Origin: Acephala macrosclerotiorum
Lineage: Eukaryota; Ascomycota; Leotiomycetes; Helotiales; Mollisiaceae
NCBI GenBank assembly: GCA_014904845.1
Contig: MU119589.1
Location: forward strand, 9,565-32,541
Direction: 5' to 3'
DNA: 22,977 nt
The notes under the pieces are model-generated. The model saw only the letters and a list, made by a program, of their open reading frames with translations. It searched no databases and was not told the DNA's origin. Below are positions 1-9,273 of the stretch, in pieces (the stretch's first letter is position 1; every line of letters starts with the position of its first letter). The position numbers were made by a program, and so were the translations under genes.

Positions 1-2520
1 TTTTTTTTTTTTTCAAATATTTTTTTTATTTATTTTAAAAATATTTTTTTATATTCTATTTATAATCTATAATTTTAATTATTTTTCACTTTAAAATTTT
101 ATATTTATTTTAATATATATTATATCGAATCGAAAAATAAAAAAAATAATAAAAAATATTTTTTTAATTAAAATCGTATTTTAAAAAAATATAATTGTAT
201 TTTCGAAAAACGTTTTATCGAATTATATCGTATTCGACAAATATAATAATTCGATGAATTTTTATATCGAATTTGTAAAAATTATTTTGAAATTATTTAA
301 CAAATTATAATAAAATATTTATTATTAATACGCGATAAAACGTAAAATAAAAAATCAATTAATTTCAAATCGAAAAAAATAAAACGAATATAAAATCGTA
401 ATATTTTTTAAAAATTTAATAATTTTTTTTAATACAAATAAAAACTATTCTTTTTTACGATTAATTAAATTAATAAATTGTATATAATTTAAATTTTTTT
501 ATTTGATCGATTTTATTTAAATATTATTTCTTTGTAAATAATTTTATTACTTTGTAATTCAATAAATTCAATTATTAATCAATATTAATACGTTTAAAAA
601 CAAATTATAAAATATTAAAATTTTAATTTAATATTAATAATTCAATTTTATTTTTTTTTTTTTAAAAAAAAAATACTTATTTATTTATATAATTAAATAA
701 AATAAATATAAAATTAAAAAGTAAATATTAAAATAATTATTATTAAAAATAATAAAAATTATAATTCGAATTATTCAATCGATCGTTTAAATAATTATTT
801 GATTAAATTAATAATTTTTTTAATATAAAACTCTATTAAAAATACGTTTTTATTTAAAATATTAAAATTTCAAATTATAAAAATACTCAAAAATTTAATT
901 GTATAATTTTCGAAAAAAAATTTAAAATTTTTTTTTTTTGAAATTATATATTAAATAAAATAATTTAAATTAATTAAATTGATTATAATAATTGAATATA
1001 AAACGAGAATTTTAAAAAATGTTTTTCTAATATAAAATTCTATAATAAATATATGTTTATTTTAAATATTAAAATATTTATTTAATATTAAATATTTTTA
1101 TAATTGCGTAATTTTTAAAAAAAAGTCTCAAAAAACTTTTCTTTGAAATTATATATTAAATAAAATAATATAAATTAATTAAATCGATCGTAATAATTAA
1201 ATATAAAAACGAGAATTTTAAAAAGTATTTTTTTTAATATAAATTAAAATTTTATTAAAAATATTTTTTTATTTTCAATATTAAAACATTTATTAATTTA
1301 TTGATTTTATTATTCGATAAAATTTAAAATTTTATTTCAATAATTATTTCAATTTTAAATATTTATAAAACGTTCAAATTAAAAGTTTTTAATTTGAAAT
1401 TTAAAATAAAAAAAAATTACTAAAATCGAAAATTTTATAATTTTTTATAAAAGCGTTTTTACGAAATTTACGAAATAAAATATATATCGAATAAAAAAAA
1501 AAAAAATTTATTTGTTAATTAATTCGTTTACGAATTAATAAACGAATTTTTTTTTTAAAACGAAAAAAATATTTTATTAAATCAAAATAATTAATAATAT
1601 TAATAATCGATTAATAATTTATTAATTCGTTAATAATATTATTAATAAAATTTTTTTTTTCGATATTTAATATATAATTTTAATTTTTTTTTTAAAAAGA
1701 TTATATAATTATTTTAATATTTAAAATTTTTTATTAAATTAATTATATATTAATTTAAAATTATAATTATAATTTATATTTTAAAATTAAATATTATATT
1801 TAAATCGATTTTAAAAACAATATTAATTAAAAACGTAATAATAATAAAAATAATAATAAAAATAATAATAAAATATAAATCGAAATTATAAATAAATATT
1901 TTATAATAAAATAATTAATTAAAATTAAAAAAAATATTAAAATATTTAATATTTTATTTCGTATATTATAAAATTTAATAAAAAATTAAAAATCGTAAAT
2001 ATTATTTAATATAATTAAAATAAAATATAAAAAATATACGATTTTTTTAAAAATTTAAAAATAATAAATAATATTATATTATTTTTTTTAATTAATATTT
2101 TTTATTTATTCGATTTTATATTATATTATAATTTAGCGCGTACGTATTACGATTGAAATTTTATTTGAAAATTTTTTAAAAATTTAATAATCGATTATTT
2201 TTTTTTATTCGTTTTATTTATAATCGACGTAAATAAAATTACGAATAAATAAATATTTTTTATTAAAATTAATTTTTGATTTTACGTATTAAAATACATT
2301 TAAAATTACTTTTAAAATTAAAAATAATAATTATAAAATTAATAATATTAATTATATGATTATTTAAATTAATATATTAATTAATAAAAATTTTAAATTT
2401 ATTTATAAACAATTATTAAAAAGTATATTAAAAAAGTAATTAAATTATTATTATTTTTAAAGTTTAAAAAACGATAAATTTAATAATTTAAAAGTATATT
2501 TTACATATAAAATTAAATAA
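1..2520. repeat. AT-rich, RIP-degraded repeat tract
   Basis: No gene is visible. The sequence is almost entirely A and T, and most remaining G and C bases sit in CpG dinucleotides. From about 930 to 1560 it matches, in reverse orientation, the R repeat seen unmutated at 17393-18364: two tandem subunits (about 945-1020 and 1145-1215) share the reverse complement of the CGATCGATTTAAT marker, and a hairpin-bearing segment follows. The part before 770 and the part from 1560 to 2520 could not be assigned. A small CpG cluster lies near 2133-2155. Origin by RIP is inferred from the transition-only differences between copies. Confidence 0.75.
1330..1560 (-). repeat. R repeat copy, hairpin-bearing segment, mutated
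   Basis: This reads, on the minus strand, the same order of landmarks as 16790-16990 and 17411-17640: an interrupted palindrome built on TTCGTTTACGAA-like sequence (about 1510-1546), then a motif matching CGTAAAAACGTTTTTACGAA, then the segment matching ATTTGAAATT. Apart from a few indels it differs from the unmutated copy by C-to-T and G-to-A changes. Confidence 0.6.
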
Positions 2521-2659
2521 AAACATTTGCTTACTCGCGATACTTGCTTACGCCGACTGTGAGCGAAGCGAGCAAAGAAGGATGACCGATTATTAGGGCC
2601 AAGACTTGTCCTCTTTCTTATTGCCCGCAAGCGCTGCTCGTCTATGTCGTCCCATCGGC
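2521..2659 (-). pseudogene. Myb/SANT-like gene relic, C-terminal fragment
   Basis: On the minus strand this begins with codons for RWDDIDEQRLRA, which resembles the start of the Myb/SANT-like domain of a multi-copy fungal protein family (tryptophan, acidic pair, then DEQRL). A KKEDKSWP stretch expected next is present but in a shifted frame and is followed by two stop codons, so the domain is frameshifted and dead. It is the continuation of the fragment at 3109-3572; the 449-bp inverted-repeat element lies exactly between them. After 2521 the sequence drops abruptly into the AT-rich tract. The family assignment comes from memory of fungal proteins, not from a search. Confidence 0.5.
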
Positions 2660-2721
2660 CAACAGAGGTTGTCAGAATTCCGTGCGCACTCCTAAAAATT
2701 AGACGAAAACACACCAAAAAC
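2660..2721 (+). repeat. Left TIR of element A
   Basis: This is the 62-bp left arm. It matches the reverse complement of 3047-3108 with three mismatches (one A/G and an adjacent TC versus CG pair). Confidence 0.85.
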
Positions 2722-3046
2722 TACCTATTTTATAAAATTATAATAAATTGACTAATGAGTAATTTCATATAAGATTAACAATAAAGCTATGTGTACACAT
2801 ACTCTTTAGATCGTACTCTTTAAAATTCTTGATTATAGTCTTATAAATTAAGTAATTTATAAAATTTGATTGTATATTAAAATTTTATTAGTAAAAATTA
2901 TATATTAAAATAACTTTTTTAAATAACAGTTTTAGAACAAACTTTCTATAGAGGATTTACTCTATATAGTAGAGAGAATGTCTATATTCAATACTAACTA
3001 TAGTTGTATTATAAACTTATTGAGTTATAAGGCCATAAAAAGGGCT

Positions 3047-3108
3047 GTTTTTGGTGTGTTTTCGTCTAATTTTTAGCGGTGCGCACGGAATTCTGACAAC
3101 CCCTGTTG
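3047..3108 (-). repeat. Right TIR of element A
   Basis: This is the 62-bp right arm, paired with 2660-2721. Neither arm shows RIP-type mutation, so the element's ends escaped the process that wiped out the neighbouring tracts. Confidence 0.85.
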
Positions 3109-3572
3109 CGCCTATGCTTGCTCGTGCTCGAACGGCCTTGCTCATCCCCGCTCGAACATGCATCATCGTTGCTACTGGACTCGGGATCGCTATCGCTCAA
3201 TCCACCGTCGTCGTCGTCGCTGCTCGACGGCTCACTTCGCGATGCAAGAGCCCCGGCATCAACGGCTCTGCCATGCTGGGGTCGGGCACGCGTCGTATTT
3301 TTGTGGATACGGCCTACCTTTGTAGTCGACACAGTCCCTCCGCCGGACGAGGGTTGGGATGAGGTATGTCGGCTAAAGCCAGTCAAGAGGAACGAATATT
3401 GCTCCATCGGCTTGATGGTGAAGTCGTCGATCTTCCCCGCATGGCTTATGCCCTCGATGAGCCGAGCAACTTGGCTAAAAGAGACTCCTCGCCCGTCACA
3501 GCCGTCCCGGATGACGGCTCTGAAGGAACAGCAGTGTGGGGATTGTGGACGGAACGTAATCGAGTTCCACTG
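3109..3572 (-). pseudogene. Myb/SANT-like family gene relic, N-terminal fragment
   Basis: The minus-strand frame is open from just after a TGA (3573-3575) to the edge of element A. It has no ATG until 3407, so the true start is missing or lies further out. In order it holds a CCSF and IRDGCDGRG stretch, a SFSQVARLIEGI helix-like stretch, KIDDFTIKP, then a low-complexity region rich in serine and aspartate (SSSDDDD, encoded by a GTC/GAC triplet run near 3206-3219), then basic KHRR at the insertion point. I recognise the order from a repeated fungal family that ends in a Myb/SANT-like domain, whose remnant is at 2521-2659. It may itself belong to a transposon. Its upstream end abuts element B. 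Confidence 0.5.
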
Positions 3573-4462
3573 TCAATGCACAGTTCTATTTAATACACGA
3601 TAATTATTATATGTTTAATAATTAATTATAATACAATCAATTATTAGTTTAATACAAAAATTCGCATATAATTTTACTATATATATAAATAAATTATTTT
3701 TTATTATATTATATAATTTTATTTAAAATAAATAAAATTAAAATTAAAAATAATATTTAATATAAAAATTAAAATAAAATTGAAATTTAAAATTAATTAA
3801 TTATTATTGTTTTATATTATAATATTAATTTAAAATATATAAAAAAATTTATAATATTTAATTTTAAAAATTAAATTAAAAATAAAAAAAATAAAATATT
3901 AATTATTTAAAATTAAATTATAAAATATTTAATTAAAGTTTTTTATATTATATTTTAAAAATAAATAAATTAAAAAATATTAATAACAATTATTTATATA
4001 ATGTTTTATAATTTTATAAAAATTAATATATTATTATAAAATAAAATATATTTTTATAAAATTATAAAACATTATATAAATAATTATTATTAATATTTTT
4101 TAAATAATATTATAAATTATTTATATTAATATTAATAAATTAAAATTGTTTTAAAAATTAAAAAATAATAATTAATTAATAAATATTCGCGATTTTAAGT
4201 TTTTATAATATATTTTTATTATAAAAATATAATTTTTTTAAATAATTTTTTTTTAATAATTTTTTAATATTTTTTTATTTTAATATATATTTTTTTTTTT
4301 AATAAACTTATAATTAATGCAAATTAATTAATTATAATACGCAATAGCATGTTTTTAATTTTAAGATTTTTTATAATAGCGTTATTAAATTACATTTTTT
4401 CAAGTTGCAAGGCTAATAATTTAATAAAGTGTGCATTGGGTAAGACTGTGCATTGACAGTGG
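3567..4462. mobile_element. 896-bp inverted-repeat element B, RIP-degraded interior
   Basis: The ends carry perfect 17-bp inverted repeats (3567-3583 and 4446-4462, CCACTGTCAATGCACAG). Similarity extends about 18 bp inward, where the left arm differs from the right mainly by RIP-type changes (CCC to TTT, G to A). The interior is extremely AT-rich: I count 3 G/C bases in 3721-3960. It contains a 51-bp near-perfect palindrome with a 28-nt loop. No coding sequence. No target-site duplication was resolved, so an alternative is that the two arms are oppositely oriented copies of another repeat's end. Confidence 0.6.
3972..4101. repeat. Long hairpin inside element B
   Basis: Arms 3972-4022 and 4051-4101 are reverse complements at 50 of 51 positions around a 28-nt loop. 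Both arms contain the rare-base core ATGTTTTATAATTTTATAA and its complement. In a region with almost no G or C this perfect pairing suggests a true foldback structure, since RIP acting on both strands can preserve palindromes. Confidence 0.75.
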
Positions 4463-5285
4463 AAATCGGGTAACCTCAGTCAGCGTCGGTAGGACGACTC
4501 TGGACGACCAGTCAAGGTTGCAGTAGTCGTGCGACATGTCTGTATCCGTGGCGTGTGGTGCAGAAGGCGCCGGCGAAAGCAATCGACCCTCGGTGCTGGA
4601 GACCGCGGCGACTGTCACGGGAGCCCTGGGCAGGTGCTTGGAGGAAGAGGTCAACCAGGGCGAGTGGATGAGATGAGGAGCTTCGGCCAGCACAATGTTC
4701 TCAATGCTGTGGTGGACTTTGCGGAAACATCTCAAAGGTTGCCGCAAAACAGGTCTCGAACGCAGAACGTCTATCAGAGGCTCTGAGACGAGGCACAAAT
4801 TTCGCCTGCATGTAATGGTTCACTATAAATAGATACTGAACGATAGATAGAGTTGTGGTAACCTGCATATCGCCTATGCGAGAGGTCAGGGTAAATGAAA
4901 TCACACACACACACAGACACAAAGATCTTAATGTCTCATTTGGGATACTCCCAGCAGCAGTCAGCTGGAACCCTCCCACTCTAGAACTCTTTGCTGCACG
5001 TCGCATATTTTTTTTAATGTCTCAGACTTTTGAGACTGTGAACCCAATCCAGCGCCACAATCACAGCCACAGGCAAGTGACAAACCCATCAAACTCTGTT
5101 TTCTCGGCATCAAACCACCAGCCTTGCACGCTTTCTCAATCCTTCGTCGACATCGTATATTCTAGTTCTCGAACCTGCAAGTCTCAACCCTCATATATCG
5201 AACTGTGGTATGAACGACCGCATCACGAGCTTGGTCACGAAGTAGTTTCAGATGCGATTGCTCATCCGTAGCGACAGCTCTAAAG
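4463..5285. other. Spacer of normal base composition upstream of the HET gene
   Basis: Composition returns to normal here. A minus-strand frame from 4798 down into the right arm of element B (125 codons with the arm) reads as plausible but unrecognised protein; it has no known domain and its end is only element-B sequence, so it could be a truncated gene or chance. A CA dinucleotide run lies at about 4902-4915. Plus-strand frame 4855-5271 contains that CA run and shows no domain; it is more likely the 5' flank of the HET gene. No convincing core promoter element was seen. Confidence 0.4.
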
Positions 5286-5721
5286 ATGGCGAACCCGAGC
5301 CCCTTGCGAACGATCCCGAATGACTACACTCACTACAGCCCACTTGACTCAACAATCAAAGAGATCCGGCTGCTTCACATTCTTCCAGCCGATTCCGACG
5401 ATAGTCCTCTTGTCGTTTCCTTGGTACAGACGACTTTGGCAGATTGTCCTAATTCAAGGCACTCTCTTACTGCTGGGGAAACTTTGAGGATACAGAAACA
5501 GTGAGGGTAGTATTTCAAGAAGGCAAAAATATCGACTCTAGTTTCCGAATATGGCACATCCATAAATTCAACAGAGACGTGGAAAATCTTATCAAGATAC
5601 ATACCAGACAGATATCAACGCGTCAAGAACAGCTCATGCGAATTTTGCGATAACTTCAAACTTACACGCTGCGCTCATATCGTTTCGCCGGTCTGACGAA
5701 ATTGGTTTCATATGGGCTGAC
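5286..5721 (+). pseudogene. Broken 5' part of the HET-domain gene
   Basis: Three reading frames in succession encode the start of a HET domain. From ATG 5286 the frame gives YSPLDSTIKEIRLLHILPA, the usual lead-in, and runs to DCP near 5450. The next motif, FKALSYCWGN, starts at 5453 in another frame, consistent with loss of one base at about 5451. That frame stops at 5651-5653. The following motifs, TSNLHAALISFRR and FIWADMLCINQ, are in the frame of the 5722-7752 ORF, again a one-base shift somewhere in 5540-5640. No GT-AG intron fits the first break; a poor one (GTTTCC to AACAG, about 87 nt) could fit the second. Either a recent pseudogene or sequencing error. Confidence 0.7.
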
Positions 5722-7752
5722 ATGCTGTGCATCAACCAAGGAGACGACAAGGAGCGTTCCGGTCAAGTCGGTATCATGAAGTCGATATATGCAATTGCCG
5801 ATTCAGTCTCCGTCTGGCTGGGTAACGATGTGGAGAGTGAAGCTGCAATATTCGCAGAAGACAATTACGCACTCGTTCTTTTCAAGCTGGCGCTAGAGGA
5901 CGCTGGTTGGGACCATCATGGTGACAGAAGACTCGGAAAATTTCTCACCCAAGATTATCCTCAAAGGGTTGCGCGCGGCGAAGCATCGCACCATTTTCCA
6001 GCTGGGACCCTTCAATCATCTGCTTTTGTTGAGTTTTTGTCGGGAAATGGATCAAGAATGAAACCAGTATCCGATCAGGAGGTGTCCAGTAGGGTTGGAC
6101 AGAAGCGGAAGCGTGATGTCGAGATAGACGAAAAGTTCTCGGAATCCGCTCAGTCCTTCCTGGACTGGCTTCACGAGCCTTATCTCCAACATCTTGCCAA
6201 GGACCCTTTTGGGCTCTATCTGCCTTTCTACAAATACTGGGACCGGATCACGGACCCCCGTTCTGACGTATGGCAGTGGATAGAGTTCGAAATCGCAGCT
6301 CTCCTTCGGACGATTTCGCCAGACCGTTTATTACAAACCCCACAGAACATAATACAACGATTTTCTATCATTTCTTCAAACCCTTGGTTTCGTCGAGTGT
6401 GGGTCTTGCAAGAAGTGGCCAATAATGCTAAAGTTCATATTCGGGTTGGCACGGATGAAGCATCCTGGGCTGTATTTCAGTCCTTGCTAATCATTGTTCT
6501 GGAGCTCGTGGTAGTCAGTAGCAGGTGGACCGAGAACCCATTTGTTACCTTACCTCCTCCTATCTGGCAAGATGTAGCAGTCAAGACACGATCCCAACCA
6601 TTGTCTATTTGCAGAATCATCATGAACATGAATGAGTTCTCTGCCACTGATCCGCGAGATATGGTCTTCGCAATGTACCCCCTTGCAACAGACCTTTCCG
6701 GGGAACTTTTCAAACCAGACTATACGTGGTCGATCACTGAGACGTATGCACGGTTTACACGCTGGGTAATAAGCACAAACAGTTCATTAGATATTCTTCT
6801 GGCGTCGAACATTGGGATATCTACCCGCAACGGAGTCCTCCCCAGCTGGGTACCGGACTATGATCAGAAGGTCCCTGGCAGTAGGTTTATGCCTTGGGCA
6901 TATGAAGGCAGCCGAGCCAGTGGGGAAGAGCGACTTATTGCAATACCTACCCTAAATCCAAATTCTCTGCGCTTAGGTGGCTTTAGAGTCGCAACAATCG
7001 TTGCAGTGATCGATGCCAAATTTGTGGACGAGTTTCTGTATCCACACCTCGAGACTCGTGATGGAAGGCAATGTCAGAAGCTGGAAGATGTTGATATTCC
7101 TCTTTTATGGAGTTGTTTGAACCAGGCCCACTCCACGAAGTTCTCCGAGCGCTTGCCAGTCACGCAATGTCTGGAGTTTGGCAAGATTGCGCCCTTCGTG
7201 GTACAGAATTTTTCAAAAGTGCTACTCCAGGGCTATATAAAGCATGCTGATAGGTTTGCTGACCTATGGGCTGAAAGTGATCCAGGACTTACCATGCTTG
7301 ATGGCTCGTTGGACTTCCAGCAACAGCTGCGTCGATCAATACTTAAGCGTGGCTCAACCCCCAACCCAGCTGCCAACAAAGGTATCCGGAACATGAGTCT
7401 AAGCGGCAAAGTGTTCTTTTTCAGTCACACTGGAGAACTAGGGCTTTGTGATGCAGGGGCTCGCAGCGGAGATGAAGTCGTAGTCTTCTATGGTGGTGTC
7501 CTTCCCTTCGTGCTAGGGCCCCGAAGCTTTCCTCGAGGTACGTCTTCAGCCAGCAAGCTGAGGCAAGGTAATAAATATGAGCTCATTGGTGCATGCTATT
7601 TGGATGGTGCAATGAAAGCCGAGAATATGGAGAGTCCTCATTGGCATGATCCCCTCAATCATGAACCATTCGATCCGGATCCGTGTATTGACCCGAGCGG
7701 GGTACTCTATAGCAGAGGAGTATATCGGACGGAGTTCTTTTATATAGAATAA
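5722..7752 (+). CDS. HET-domain (heterokaryon incompatibility) protein, 676-codon open part
   Basis: HET domain proteins act in fungal non-self recognition, where incompatible allele pairs trigger death of fused cells. The open frame starts inside the domain at MLCINQ, the conserved core. It continues with a VWLG motif by residue 34, a charged insert with a KRKR patch near residue 128 (possible nuclear signal), NPWFRRVWVLQE at about 220-231 (late HET motif), DPRDMVF near 310, and GVLPSWVPDY near 370. The C-terminal GDEVVVFYGG (about 583) and ELIGACYLDGAM (about 619) are usual in large HET proteins. Codons upstream (5286-5721) carry the rest of the domain in other frames, so ATG 5722 is simply the first in-frame methionine and the ORF alone would lack the N-terminal half of the domain. 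No introns needed in this part. Confidence 0.8.
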   Translation: MLCINQGDDKERSGQVGIMKSIYAIADSVSVWLGNDVESEAAIFAEDNYALVLFKLALEDAGWDHHGDRRLGKFLTQDYPQRVARGEASHHFPAGTLQSSAFVEFLSGNGSRMKPVSDQEVSSRVGQKRKRDVEIDEKFSESAQSFLDWLHEPYLQHLAKDPFGLYLPFYKYWDRITDPRSDVWQWIEFEIAALLRTISPDRLLQTPQNIIQRFSIISSNPWFRRVWVLQEVANNAKVHIRVGTDEASWAVFQSLLIIVLELVVVSSRWTENPFVTLPPPIWQDVAVKTRSQPLSICRIIMNMNEFSATDPRDMVFAMYPLATDLSGELFKPDYTWSITETYARFTRWVISTNSSLDILLASNIGISTRNGVLPSWVPDYDQKVPGSRFMPWAYEGSRASGEERLIAIPTLNPNSLRLGGFRVATIVAVIDAKFVDEFLYPHLETRDGRQCQKLEDVDIPLLWSCLNQAHSTKFSERLPVTQCLEFGKIAPFVVQNFSKVLLQGYIKHADRFADLWAESDPGLTMLDGSLDFQQQLRRSILKRGSTPNPAANKGIRNMSLSGKVFFFSHTGELGLCDAGARSGDEVVVFYGGVLPFVLGPRSFPRGTSSASKLRQGNKYELIGACYLDGAMKAENMESPHWHDPLNHEPFDPDPCIDPSGVLYSRGVYRTEFFYIE

Positions 7753-7922
7753 TTCACAGGATAGAAGACTTATAGGTCTAGGTTACGGTATGCATGATTT
7801 CGCCGACGTCAGATCCATGATTCCTAAGAAGGAAGGATGGGCCTAGGATTTAGGATTTGTGATCTCAAGCCTTGGAATCTAGAATTTACAATTCAAACTC
7901 TTCGATTTTGTGTTTGAATAAA
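7753..7922 (+). terminator. 3' flank and poly(A) signal of the HET gene
   Basis: An AATAAA hexamer lies at 7917-7922, about 165 nt after the stop codon, a plausible spacing for a fungal 3' untranslated region. This is motif evidence only; cleavage position unknown. Confidence 0.35.
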
Positions 7923-8349
7923 GGTTAATGTGTGAGTGTATTGATGTCCTGCCGCACATAATTGCGCTTGATTCAAGAAATATCTGTTGCTGGCTGCGAA
8001 TTTTTAAATACCTCAAATTTTGAGTTACGAAAGGATACAGTACATCCTCCTTATACTCAAAATTTTGTTGCAGATCGTAATATTTTGAATGTCTCAAACT
8101 TTTGACAATAGAGCATGAATTGGATACTGAGCAATGGTGGGAGCAGAGCTCCTTATATATACAGAATGTGGAGTTGATGCCTGAGGTTTCAACATTAAAC
8201 AGGGAATCTTGATCAAAAACTGAGTTGATCGCCGGCATCAGAAATTGACCGACAAACACACTCGCATTAGGAGACGGTGGATATAGGACATCTAAAATCG
8301 CAGACTTGTAATAGCTCAGTATCACAGCAAACAAGAAGGCGTATGTCAA
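7879..8349 (-). CDS. Doubtful small ORF, 156 codons
   Basis: A minus-strand frame with ATG at 8349 begins with a hydrophobic stretch (AFLFAVILSYY, residues 4-14) that could be a signal peptide or anchor, followed by a cysteine- and serine-containing middle. I do not recognise any domain. It runs convergently into the HET gene's 3' end and overlaps that gene's likely poly(A) signal. Base composition is lower in G+C than the HET gene. It may be a secreted-protein gene but chance is at least as likely. Confidence 0.2.
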   Translation of the reverse strand: MTYAFLFAVILSYYKSAILDVLYPPSPNASVFVGQFLMPAINSVFDQDSLFNVETSGINSTFCIYKELCSHHCSVSNSCSIVKSLRHSKYYDLQQNFEYKEDVLYPFVTQNLRYLKIRSQQQIFLESSAIMCGRTSIHSHINLYSNTKSKSLNCKF

Positions 8350-8445
8350 AATACTTATTAAATTCGGAAACGCTTTAAGAAGTGGTGCTTACGATTATGT
8401 AAAGCGTGTTTCATGGCCATTTACGTACGCCTACTCCTCACACCA

Positions 8446-8490
8446 GGCTTTCGACCCGGCTTTCGACCCGGCTTTCGACCCCGCTTTCGA
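8446..8490 (+). repeat. 12-bp tandem repeat, about 3.75 copies
   Basis: The unit GGCTTTCGACCC is repeated at 8446, 8458 and 8470 without change and once more, partial and with one base changed, at 8482. It has no visible coding role and sits between the doubtful ORF and the relic at 8571-8801. Confidence 0.9.
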
Positions 8491-8570
8491 GGCCTCCCGC
8501 CTTGCTTCGTAAAAAAGTTCTTTTTTAGTGACTGCAGCGTGTGGCCTAGGAAATGCCGCCTTATCTCTAT

Positions 8571-8801
8571 TTAGGTCTTGTCTTCGTAGACTATCTTGGT
8601 CAACAAAATCTCTTGCTCCTTTGTCAGCTCCTTGCCCGGCTTGCGAGACGTGACGGCCCAGTAAGAGGCTGCAGCCTTTGTTAGCGATCTCCTAGAGCCA
8701 GCACCTAAAACCTCCGAGTTGAGCGAAAGGTTTAATTGCTTGGGGATACGTGGCAGCGCAAATTCGAGATTGTAAGAGTTGCGGCCATTACTCTCGGCCA
8801 C
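8571..8801 (-). pseudogene. Small unrecognised gene relic ending at foldback element C
   Basis: A minus-strand frame of about 76 codons runs out of the left arm of element C and ends at a TAA at 8571. It has no ATG; the frame opens inside the inverted repeat. It reads NLEFALPRI, NLSLNSEVLGAG, SLTKAAASY and ELTKEQEILLTKI. The spacing faintly recalls the psq-type helix-turn-helix at the start of pogo-like transposases, followed by the usual EE.L motif, but the central part does not align, so this is only a suggestion. The N-terminal side should lie beyond element C, where sequence is too degraded to read. Confidence 0.3.
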
Positions 8802-9273
8802 TTTTCGCGAAATACACCAAAAACTCCGCTTTTTATACTTTTTTTAAAAAATTATAATATTTAAATTATAAATTCAAACTTTATTAAATTTAAAATTTTA
8901 ATTTAATTTTATAAAGAGATTTTAATAAATTAATAAATTAAATTTTTTTATAATATTTATAAAAACAATATAAATTTAAAATAGAAAAATATACGATTTT
9001 TTAATGTTTTTATACAAATTTAAGCGAGTTTATATGAGAACATTAAAAAATCGTATATTTCTCTATTTTAAACTTGTACTATTTTTATAAATATTATAAA
9101 AAAATTTAATTTATTAATTTATATAATAAAAAAAATAAAAATTTATTATATATTTAATTTTTAAATAAAAATACTAAAGTATTAAATTTTTATAAGTTTT
9201 TAAAAAAAACTATAAAAAGTGGAATTTTTAGTGTATTTCGCGAAAAATAATCGAGAGTAATAATCGTAATTTT
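8776..9273. mobile_element. 498-bp foldback element C, one arm RIP-mutated
   Basis: The two halves are inverted repeats over most of their length. The left outer arm contains GGCCATTACTCTCGGCCAC and TTTTCGCGAAATACACC; the right arm carries the same with only C-to-T and G-to-A changes and every CpG kept. The inner arms pair through ATACGATTTTTTAATG (left, from 8991) and CATTAAAAAATCGTAT (right, 9040-9055) around a loop near 9015-9030. There is no coding sequence. The core ACACCAAAAAC is shared with element A. Exact ends and target duplication are uncertain; similarity stops near 8776 and 9273. Confidence 0.7.

Larger units (their letters stand above)
2660..3108. mobile_element. 449-bp TIR (MITE-like) element A
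   Basis: The two ends form 62-bp inverted repeats (2660-2721 and 3047-3108) with 59 of 62 positions matching. They begin CAACAG, continue GTTGTCAGAATTCCGTGCGC and end in ACACCAAAAAC. The 325-bp interior is AT-rich and has no coding sequence, so the element is non-autonomous. It interrupts the Myb/SANT-like relic: minus-strand codons for KHRR stop at its right edge and codons for RWDD resume past its left edge. A target-site duplication is not clearly resolved; the flanks share only a short CG-containing overlap. Superfamily unknown. Confidence 0.75.

Noticed and set aside
2457..2717. 86-codon minus-strand ORF beginning MVCFRLIF
   Set aside because: Its start lies in the TIR of element A, the middle is a frameshifted gene relic and the end is AT-rich sequence; it is a chimera, not a gene.
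3051..3362. 103-codon plus-strand ORF also beginning MVCFRLIF
   Set aside because: It starts in the other TIR of element A and then runs antisense through the Myb/SANT-like relic. The shared start is only the inverted repeat.
3106..3603. Plus-strand ORFs of 165 and 75 codons (3106-3603, 3366-3593)
   Set aside because: They are antisense to the relic, whose minus-strand reading gives family-like motifs; the serine-rich plus reading is the shadow of its acidic low-complexity run.
6228..6713. Minus-strand ORFs inside the HET gene
   Set aside because: They are shadows of the 676-codon HET reading frame and show no domain.
5017..8107. Shared motif AATGTCTCA.ACTTTTGA on both sides of the HET gene (about 5017 and 8088)
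   Set aside because: Only about 17 bases match and similarity does not extend; it could be chance in AT-leaning flanks, so I do not call it a flanking repeat.
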